From the NCBI GenBank assembly GCA_028751875.1, contig CM054140.1, positions 27,114,146 through 27,178,145 on the forward strand: 64,000 nt of DNA, in the 5' to 3' direction. Position numbers and translations under genes: made by a program. The notes under the pieces were generated by a model. The model saw nothing but the letters and a program-made list of their open reading frames with translations. It had not been told where the DNA came from and ran no database searches. How positions within the stretch are numbered: position 1 is the stretch's first letter; every line of letters begins with the position of its first letter. Positions 59,701 to 64,000 of this stretch are shown piece after piece. This DNA is from Rapana venosa (Eukaryota > Mollusca > Gastropoda > Neogastropoda > Muricidae).

Positions 59701-62700
59701 AATCCACCTCCCCAAAAGTCCTTTGGGAAAGACTATAAACCGAGGTCCTGTGTATGAACTTGCGCAGAACATCTTGCTGGGTTCACACACTCCTTGAACC
59801 TCCTTGAATTTTGAGACCCTTTTTCAAGGCCTTGAAAATGACCAAAAATGTCAATCTGTGATAAAAACCTTGAAAACCTTTAAAAGTCAAGGAATGTCTG
59901 TTAAAAAATATTCTCTCAAAGGATGATGATAAGCTTTATACATTTTTGTTGAGAAAAAAAAAGGTTGTAATGGGTGTGTTGGTGGTCAAAACAAACCAGA
60001 AGTAACAGATGCCAGTGTCCAAGGGAATTAATTTCTGATTTTGCACATGCGCAGTAATTTACCGAAAGTCTATTGATCGCCCAAGTTGAATGGATAATTT
60101 ATATCCTTCAGGGTTCAGCAAAAGCAAGGCTGAAACCTTGCATTAAATGCCTTGCAACTGACAAAAGCAGAGTTTAGAGACTAGATTATAGAAGTAGCAG
60201 CAAACAAAGCAATTGTTTATGCTGAGCATGTGACAAATGGTATTGACCTGCAGGCAGTAGTGGACAAATGTGAAGCTGTCGCCAGGTACAAAGAGTTGGC
60301 ACAGCCCGGGGCAGATTTGACACCTTGTTTGGACTTAGATGCATTAAAACAAAAAGAATTAGTTATGAAAAGCAGTGCAACTTGTGCGAAACGCTTGTCT
60401 CTGATGAATTTAGCAACTGATTTTTGTGCTGATTGAAAGCAGATGTACAAGTGATAAATTTTGTGCTTTCAGTTTTCACCTATGACTGTTTCATTTTATA
60501 GTGCAGCACATTTCTCTTTCCTGACTACATCATCATGTCAAAAGATGATAAGTTTCTTCTTTTAACCATGTAAAAGATGCTTCAGCTTCCCGGTTTCTAG
60601 ATTCTCAAAGGTTGGCGCGTATATATATGTGTATTGCTAATGTTATTTTCGCTACCAATCAGTGATAGTGCTTAGTATGTCTATATATTTTTAAAGTAAT
60701 GCTGCATGAAATGCACTCTTGATAAAATGCTCCTTGAAAAGTCCTTGAATTTCATATGGAGTTAATTCTGTGTGAACCCTGCCTTGCGCTCATGTTAAAA
60801 TGCATTCTGCTTTTCAGGAGAGTAGGCTATTGTGTGATGGGGGGACGGACAACAATTGAAACCCCCCCAAAAAAAACATGAACATTGGTGTCATATTCAG
60901 AGGGGGGACGGACAACAATAGAACCCCCCCAAAAAACCCCATGAACATTGGTGTCATATTCAGACATTATCCTCTAAAGCAGAATGTGTTACCAAAATGG
61001 TGGTCAAAAATGGTCACACACTAAAAAATCATCTTTTGTGAACTTCAGAGCTAAAGCCGAGGAATAAAAAAGTAAAAGTGAGAAATGGAACATGAATCAT
61101 TAACTGATGTTGACAACAAATTCTGTGTCTTTTTAGTCTAAAGGGAACATAAGTCACCAAAGCCATAAAGCTTGTAATTGAGTAGATTTCTTTCTTTTTT
61201 CTTTTAAAAAAAAATCCTTGTTGCCTAATGTACTTGAATATTTGTAAGTGTGTGTAGTATCACTAGAATGATTCTGGTGTACAATTGAAGTTATTCTCAC
61301 ATTTTTGATTAGTTAAACTTGTTATTTGAAGTTAAACATGAACTGACATAATAATAGCTGGATAAGAAGCGTGAAAGGCTTATGACATTATTTTTCAGTG
61401 CAATATATTGTAAGATAAATGAAACATTTAGAATTATTTCCTTTTAATTGTTTTATCTGGACTTGTTTTATATTAATGACAAAAACATAGTGTTGTATTT
61501 ATCAGTTTTTATTCTAGGCTTTGATACAGCAGCATTCTCTATCATTTCATCATCTGGGCACAAAAGATTTTGAACAGTGCTCCTGCTTAGGTGCAAAAAA
61601 CGAATAAAGCCTAAAGGCCTCATCACTGAATAATAGGTGCACAATCACAGCTGCTTTTAAAAAAAACAAAAAACTTGTGGGCATTTATGCATCATTTTTC
61701 AGTGTTTCTGATAAGCTGAGTGGTTCAGCTCACACCAATCACCCTTTAAACAGTTATGGGGACAGAATAACCTAGTGTGTTGTGCTTGTGATCTGATGGC
61801 CTGTGATCAAGCCACCACCAAGGCACCCGTTCGAGGGGGGTTTTCTCCTTGAGTTAACATCAGTACTAACTCTACTTCCCCCATAAATCCTTTGGATGAG
61901 ACTATAAACTGAGGTCCTGTGTATGAATGCATGCAGGACATCTTGCGCACATGTTAAAAACCTGTTCTGCTTTTCAAAAAAATAGGATGTTCAGTGCTGG
62001 TAGGACCAGATGACAGAATTTGAAAAACGCATGCATACATGATACAGTGTTGTGTTTAGACACCATCCTCAAAGTCAAAATGCGACTACCACCAACTAAA
62101 AAACAAATTCCCAGTTATGATCTATCCTTCTATGGCAGGGGATGGAGATGTACTGCAGAAAACTATTTAAACTTAAAAAGGAACTACATTGAGAAAGACA
62201 AGTCAGTGCTTTGGCTTGGGTAGGTTCTGTATGAACAGTTACAAGTACAAAGGCAGCCCATTGTGTGATGATTGGATAGTAACATGGAACCAGAATGAGA
62301 ACTTGCGGACTTGAAGAGTATTTCAAGCAATCAGCACCATTTCATTGCAGTATCCAACTGTTTTCTAACATCATTCAACAAGTAAAATCACAGTTCACAA
62401 GATTTGAGGCAGATTTTTCAGATGAGCTTGCTGTAGCTGGGTAGACATGTGCTAGGATGAGCTTATGTGAAAGAGGACGGGATGGTGAATTTGGGTGATG
62501 GGGTTATTTTTTATCCATGTTGATAGATCTTTTTTCTTTCTCTTTTCATAGACTGTATACATAATACTTAGACTGTATCAAAACCCTGTGTAAGGGAATG
62601 CTGCCACTTTTTATGGATTGAACTCGTTATCCAAAGGACCCAAAACATCTTCCCCCTCGGCTAGAGAAAAAAGATAAGTTTCCCCTGCTGCCTCCATCTG

Positions 62701-62848
62701 CCATCTAGTTCTGTATGAAAATGTGAAGTGTAAACTTAAAATTGAATAGTTAGCAACCTAAGAATAAAGAAACAAAAAAACCAAAACAAAAAATAAAACA
62801 ACCACACAAAAACCCTCCAACCAAACAACAACCCCCCCCCCCCTTAAC

Positions 62849-62905
<57 letters not shown>

Positions 62906-63509
62906 CACATAGATACATGGTGTGTATCATAAATGTATGTGTACAGTATTCAAACTTGAAAGTTTTTGTAAAGGTTCTAGACTCATCTGTTGCTACTGAA
63001 AGTGGGTTAAACTGTTCTATTTAGAGATCATACAGGGGGCATTACAGTGCATACCATTATGTTAATCAGACACAACAAATTAAACCTTTATTGTAGGCAA
63101 TGGGAAGGGGACAATAGACCCCCCCCCCCCCCCCCTTTTTTTTTTTCTTTTTGAGGGACCTTTTGCTTTTGTCCCCAGTATTTAGATTCCTAAAATCAAC
63201 ACTGCACATAGCATGACACAGCATTAGAGAACTTTTTTCCCAAAGACGCTAAATTGATACAGTTGAACTACAATGATAAAATAATCTCTGCTTTTGGTAT
63301 TGCAGCTTACTTTGACACTCCTGTGTTATCTGGGCGGACACGTAGCCAGGGCTCGAAAGGCTCCAAGGAAAGTTCCTCAGCCTTGACTGGTACAACCAGC
63401 ACCCTGTCTGCCTCATCGTCCAGCCAGACAGCAGGACAGCTAGGAGGGACAGGCAAAGAAGAATCGGGAGAGATAGGATCCAAACGGTCCACTCGCTTGA
63501 GAACAAAAG
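38089..63509 (+). CDS. NCOA6: Nuclear receptor coactivator 6 homologue, six coding exons, 3' end outside the window
   Basis: NCOA6 is a large nuclear scaffold that links nuclear receptors to MLL3/MLL4 histone H3K4 methyltransferase complexes. The six exons total 7,399 nt, about 2,466 residues, in one frame through phases 1,1,0,1,1,1. Residues 8-40 plus 42-90 match the conserved vertebrate N-terminus; VEPWNSVRITFSIPRQAA (residues 51-68) is nearly identical to VEPWNSVRVTFNIPREAA. The LxxLL box LINLL is at residues 340-344 inside SPLLINLLQ, followed by a basic patch (KKVKKHRRRKEK, 363-374), exactly as in vertebrates. The rest is low-complexity, rich in Ser, Pro and Thr, with an SR/SP patch near 1540-1575 and a charged C-terminal region (KRKSTNSESDSSSE, REEEEKGEKEEK). 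The human protein is 2,063 residues. The glutamine-rich block before the LxxLL box of vertebrates is absent. The last codons are beyond 63509. Confidence 0.88.
38210..39184 (+). other. NCOA6: NCOA6 intron after exon 1, first part
   Basis: AT-rich intron with no repeat or open frame recognised. Confidence 0.6.
39185..39545 (-). mobile_element. SINE A copy, minus strand
   Basis: agagctccaaggttcaccaatg, gaaggtagctgcatttt, gggatgatgtctaaacatg, atggcctactcctccgaaag, gttctgtacagtgtg and tttatagtctcatctgaag follow the SINE A order in reverse. The tRNA head is mostly lost. Confidence 0.75.
39546..40999 (+). other. NCOA6: NCOA6 intron, no recognised feature
   Basis: AT-rich intron with a GT run at 40441-40459. 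No repeat family or gene recognised. Confidence 0.55.
41000..41400 (+). mobile_element. Element F left-arm copy
   Basis: gttgttgcttgtatcgagctt, ctgaaggtcacccagaat, gagaatcactgcaag, ttcttcaagtacc, agttgttatgctaagaac, ttgtcatggctgaagac, cataacattt, gatgtaggccttga and agctttcagcctgggcc follow the element F left arm over almost its full length, with a short TA microsatellite inserted at 41205-41219. Confidence 0.75.
41522..41699. repeat. 89-bp tandem duplication
   Basis: 41522-41609 and 41611-41698 are almost identical (cagcatcattatgtcagcc through ccagtcgctctagtctcat), differing at only one or two bases, so the duplication is recent. Confidence 0.95.
41700..42338 (+). other. NCOA6: NCOA6 intron end with unclassified repeat-like segment
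   Basis: 41700-42030 is GC-richer than its surroundings (gtggtggtcgccacctcggg, ctggctggtgaccccacc) and looks like part of a dispersed element, possibly a LINE 5' end, but no motif decides this. The rest is the A-rich and T-rich end of the intron. Confidence 0.35.
42339..45059 (+). CDS. NCOA6: NCOA6 exon 2, conserved N-terminal block and LxxLL box
   Basis: 2,721 nt, residues 41-947 plus one base. The acceptor is ttccag; the donor gtaagt. It holds the VEPWNSV block, the IGVLGVQIQGD segment equivalent to LGILSVQIEGE, PPPPPYPHGHG, the LINLL box at 43235-43249, a basic patch, then a long Ser/Thr-rich stretch ending SVGYVQMNQFNTDPYNKE. The open frame before 42339 is intronic. Confidence 0.93.
45175..45550 (-). 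mobile_element. SINE A copy, minus strand, nearly full length
   Basis: It starts with the perfect tail hairpin CCTCAG-CTAGAGCT-CTGAGG at 45183-45202, then gtttaccaatggcaagatt, cagggatggtgtctaaacac, gacctactcttctgaaaagc, aggacttttggggag, and the head ccactgggatatccaacc. Located 115 bases after the NCOA6 exon 2 donor. Confidence 0.82.
45551..46384 (+). other. NCOA6: NCOA6 intron, with a SINE B tail fragment
   Basis: AT-rich intron. 45985-46080 is a minus-strand SINE B tail (taccactttaagtcacgag, gggctgctctctcccgggga, gagcagcgccacc). Nothing else recognised. Confidence 0.6.
46560..46730. repeat. Purine-rich dispersed repeat, second copy
   Basis: Diverged copy of the segment at 4680-4905 (aggcagaaaataagcatgag, gagtgatagaaaagg, gcacagaatttcaagg, tttatactgaaagg). 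Confidence 0.5.
46800..46915 (+). mobile_element. SINE A tail fragment
   Basis: tctgaagttggaatgcggctacc, gaaatctcacctttggtg, aacctggagactctaggcaagg and aacaacc form the last 115 bases of SINE A. Confidence 0.7.
47598..47715. repeat. (CT)n microsatellite with CCCT interruptions
   Basis: About 115 bases of CT repeats with several CCTCCCTCCC units in the middle. Confidence 0.95.
47826..49271 (+). mobile_element. piggyBac-like DNA transposon, internally deleted and decayed
   Basis: The 1,446-bp element is flanked by TTAA at 47822-47825 and 49272-49275, the obligatory piggyBac target. Its ends are inverted: ccctttcccatt at 47826 and, on the other strand, ccctttaccatt from 49271. Inside is a relic of a piggyBac transposase (48085-48705). 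No complete DDD catalytic domain remains. Confidence 0.8.
48085..48705 (+). pseudogene. piggyBac transposase N-terminal relic
   Basis: Starting at atggcagcaaaaattgagg, the reading frame shows an acidic N-terminus broken by stops. It then gives FTLPTGPAQTLPLNAKLLDN, FVLFVPQHFFQTVADKTNNYARQKM, and, after shifts, LMGIKRLPRLHLYWS, STD and SWIVNIMTKTRFIKINQYFHLRN. The FF-TVADKTN-YA, MGI-LP-YWS and M-RF-I-YFHL words are the conserved first part of piggyBac (PGBD-type) transposases. At least six stops and several frameshifts make it inactive; the region with the second and third catalytic Asp is deleted. Confidence 0.75.
49276..50605 (+). other. NCOA6: NCOA6 intron, no certain feature
   Basis: 49560-49720 (aggggccttgccccttgac, tcttcagctcggcccatg) may be a repeat fragment. 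A C-run with ccccccccatgtctcttgtc lies at 50186-50208. No gene recognised. Confidence 0.45.
50606..50805 (+). CDS. NCOA6: NCOA6 exon 3
   Basis: 200 nt, residues 948-1014. The acceptor is ttgcag and the donor gtaaat. It encodes EKSMMGETLREVSNLIKSST, ALPA-type Ser/Pro sequence and YQQVMMKQKAAMNYQ. It is assigned by phase and position; there is no strong family match on its own. Confidence 0.8.
50806..51284 (+). other. NCOA6: NCOA6 intron, no recognised feature
   Basis: AT-rich intron following exon 3. Confidence 0.55.
51285..51640 (-). mobile_element. SINE A tail joined to variant-head SINE A copy, minus strand
   Basis: 51285-51400 is the tail (ccttggctagagctgtgagg, aaaagtgagatttttgc, taaggtagttgcac). 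51470-51640 is the head part of the variant subfamily (gttagagtctcctctgaaag, ttcctgtcaaactgagaag, ggtaatcaaactcagaac). The middle is degraded. Confidence 0.65.
51641..52123 (+). other. NCOA6: NCOA6 intron end, no recognised feature
   Basis: AT-rich intron ending in the acceptor for exon 4. Confidence 0.55.
52124..53240 (+). CDS. NCOA6: NCOA6 exon 4
   Basis: 1,117 nt, residues 1015-1386 plus one base. The acceptor is gtacag and the donor gtgagt. The content is Ser/Gln/His-rich (VSSDMHQNGPTSVPSGVQ, VHHPTSITVSHHQNQLGVSR, APSSPSRTTLSPSLQSAGSK), with no folded domain visible. Such low-complexity exons are typical of NCOA6. Confidence 0.85.
53241..53726 (+). other. NCOA6: NCOA6 intron, no recognised feature
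   Basis: T-rich intron sequence up to the LINE fragment. Confidence 0.5.
53727..54135 (-). pseudogene. LINE polyprotein C-terminal fragment
   Basis: The minus strand reads GWIPKNFLYGEPVQGKRPTGRP, LQLKDECKRD, ALSIDQNNWEATALEWSAWR, RTVQKGLS, FKETLAQQYEAMRARGKAAA and ADRPASDFIRALCHRDCHSC, with a terminal stop at 53729-53727. This order (GKRPTGRP, CKRD, W-RTVQ-GL, C-RDCHS) is the conserved C-terminus of many animal non-LTR retrotransposon polyproteins. Three internal stops show it is dead. Its 3' end is intact, so the insertion is 5' truncated. Confidence 0.85.
54136..56105 (+). other. NCOA6: NCOA6 intron, unassigned open frame inside
   Basis: About 2 kb without a recognised repeat. An open frame at 55144-55338 (VPVLYFDGITDLFVQNIQSI, then AKLLADYAVLLES) has an amphipathic helical look but no family match and no clear splice sites. 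Confidence 0.4.
56106..59141 (+). CDS. NCOA6: NCOA6 exon 5, large C-terminal exon
   Basis: 3,036 nt, residues 1387-2398 plus one base. The acceptor is gttacag and the donor gtaagt. It starts DGDFVKHPLPNTGAANTT and has an acidic, leucine-rich segment (SDASLAELALLEESSPHGDD), an SP/SR patch (CKSPSASSRHSSNGSGSPGR) resembling the RASPSNSRRSSPGSSRK region of vertebrate NCOA6, long Ser/Val/Thr stretches, a proline run, and the basic ending RRLTRKRKST through SKRRVHYTYVLEKVTPGQ. Confidence 0.9.
59305..59580 (+). mobile_element. SINE family C, second copy
   Basis: aggttaagcagcatcgag and accatttggatgggtgaccg at 59324-59368 match 5S rRNA (boxes A to C) and the copy at 27183. The body cagttcacccagctgtaaat, gggtacctgcctatttaggg and gcccctagagaagtgagg is shared. 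The tRNA-like head is missing here. Confidence 0.7.
59665..59776 (+). mobile_element. SINE A, left part, interrupted by a hAT-like insertion
   Basis: ccacctccccaaaagtcc, gaaagactataaaccgagg and gcagaacatcttgc are SINE A middle sequence. The element resumes at 60782 with cttgcgctcatgttaaaatg. Confidence 0.75.
59777..60781. mobile_element. hAT-like non-autonomous element inserted in a SINE
   Basis: The ends are inverted repeats: CTGGGTTCACACA at 59777-59789 and, on the other strand, CAGGGTTCACACA from 60781. Subterminal ccttgaa words occur in both halves (59791, 59801, 60733, 60743). The SINE word cttgc is present on both sides (59773-59777 and 60783-60787), consistent with a target duplication. 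The CAGGG terminus suggests the hAT superfamily. No transposase is seen; a 68-codon open frame at 60230-60436 is unassigned. Confidence 0.7.
60782..61075 (+). mobile_element. SINE A, right part, with internal tandem duplication
   Basis: It continues the copy that stops at 59776: ttaaaatgcattctgctttt, gagtaggctattgtgtgatg, then a 64-bp direct duplication (60838-60900 and 60902-60964; ggggacggacaacaat), atcatcttttgtgaac and agagctaaagccgagg. Confidence 0.75.
61076..61754 (+). other. NCOA6: NCOA6 intron, no recognised feature
   Basis: AT-rich intron. Confidence 0.55.
61755..62100 (+). mobile_element. SINE A copy, nearly full length
   Basis: agaataacctagtgtgttgtgc and tgtgatcaagccaccac (head), taactctacttcccccataa, ggatgagactataaactgag, catgcaggacatcttgcgcac, ctggtaggaccagatgaca and aaagtcaaaatgcgactacc. 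The tail hairpin is missing. Confidence 0.8.
62101..63305 (+). other. NCOA6: NCOA6 intron before exon 6
   Basis: AT-rich with a pure CA microsatellite at 62851-62904 and C homopolymers at 62832-62842 and 63120-63134. No other feature recognised. Confidence 0.6.
63306..63509 (+). CDS. NCOA6: NCOA6 exon 6, last exon inside the window
   Basis: 204 nt, residues 2399-2466 plus one base. The acceptor is attgcag and the donor gtaagt. It encodes SYFDTPVLSGRTRSQGSKGS, a Ser/Gly stretch and SKRSTRLRTK, similar in character to the basic C-terminus of vertebrate NCOA6 (SKRRKSK). The donor means the stop codon is in a later exon beyond 64000. Confidence 0.82.
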
Positions 63510-64000
63510 GTAAGTTTGAGACTGTGCATGCTTAAGACAGAAGTAATCCTGTCATAAAGCGGGAGATAGGTCAACAAGTTTATGTGAAGCCTGAAAATTA
63601 GGAACTGGGACTGGTGGCAAAGGATGAGTTTGAGGTACATCCTATTATGAGAGAAGAACATCCTATTACTAGACAGGAGATTTAGCAACATGTTTATGTG
63701 AAGCCTGCAATTTAGGAACAGTGAGTTGTGAAAGGCACGAATTAGACCTTCACCCTTCTCTCTGATGACAAAATTGAAAAGGGGGGGGGTCATTAAAGCT
63801 GAAAAAAAAAGGTTTATTTAACAAAATCTCTGGTACAAACAGTGGAATGATACTAAAACTGTTAAAAGTATACATTAAGGAATTGCAGAGGTGTGTCCAT
63901 TACATGACAGTTCATTTTTTATTTTGATATTGTAACTGTTTAGTTATGTGTATACTCATACTCACTCGCTCACTCATCGCTCACACATAGGGGGATGGGA
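63510..64000 (+). other. NCOA6: NCOA6 intron after exon 6, to the window edge
   Basis: Holds a short imperfect direct duplication (gttatgtgaagcctg-type words at 63580 and 63683). No exon recognised before the window ends. Confidence 0.5.

Overview
This is animal nuclear DNA. Genes are split by GT-AG introns, gene density is low, and the introns and gaps are full of SINEs, LINE relics, DNA transposon remnants, microsatellites and long G or C runs. The style of the short repeats (SINEs whose tails contain TTATATAGCGC, and tRNA/5S-derived heads) and the divergence of the proteins from vertebrate versions suggest a lophotrochozoan, most likely a marine snail or other mollusc. That assignment is an inference, not something read directly. 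No bacterial or viral genome features and no CRISPR were seen.

Three conserved genes can be reconstructed exon by exon with matching splice phases. (1) 796-5917, plus strand: the C-terminal three coding exons of an acyl-protein thioesterase (LYPLA1/2 type); the N-terminal exons lie before the window. (2) 19493-12183, minus strand: a complete eight-exon, 415-residue polynucleotide kinase 3'-phosphatase (PNKP), with all phosphatase and kinase motifs but no FHA domain. (3) 38089-63509, plus strand: six coding exons (about 2,466 residues, running off the right edge) of a nuclear receptor coactivator 6 (NCOA6) homologue, recognised by its conserved N-terminal block and an LxxLL box followed by a basic patch. 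LYPLA and PNKP converge. PNKP and NCOA6 diverge across a gap rich in repeats. A candidate NCOA6 promoter with NRF1 and YY1 sites is at about 28.87 kb, and a CRE palindrome lies upstream of PNKP.

Layout: 0-7 kb LYPLA with a 45-bp tandem repeat, a ~1.08-kb foldback element and SINEs in its introns; 7-12 kb repeat-rich gap; 12.2-19.5 kb PNKP; 19.5-28.7 kb gap holding a full-length SINE, a 1.6-kb 20-bp minisatellite, a second degenerate minisatellite, a LINE relic and a tRNA/5S chimeric SINE; 28.7-38 kb putative NCOA6 5' region containing a 4.16-kb element with 21-bp perfect terminal inverted repeats and about 15 copies of a GGTTGTGACATGGAAACC-like motif; 38-63.5 kb NCOA6 exons, with introns carrying a piggyBac relic flanked by TTAA, a LINE 3' end, and a ~1-kb hAT-like element inserted inside a SINE.

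The most unusual object is the 4.16-kb motif-array element at 33073-37235. It has transposon-like ends but no recognisable coding capacity. Also of interest are the tRNA/5S chimeric SINE, the compensatory hairpin at the 3' end of the main SINE family, and the FHA-less PNKP with a phenylalanine inside its DxDGT motif.
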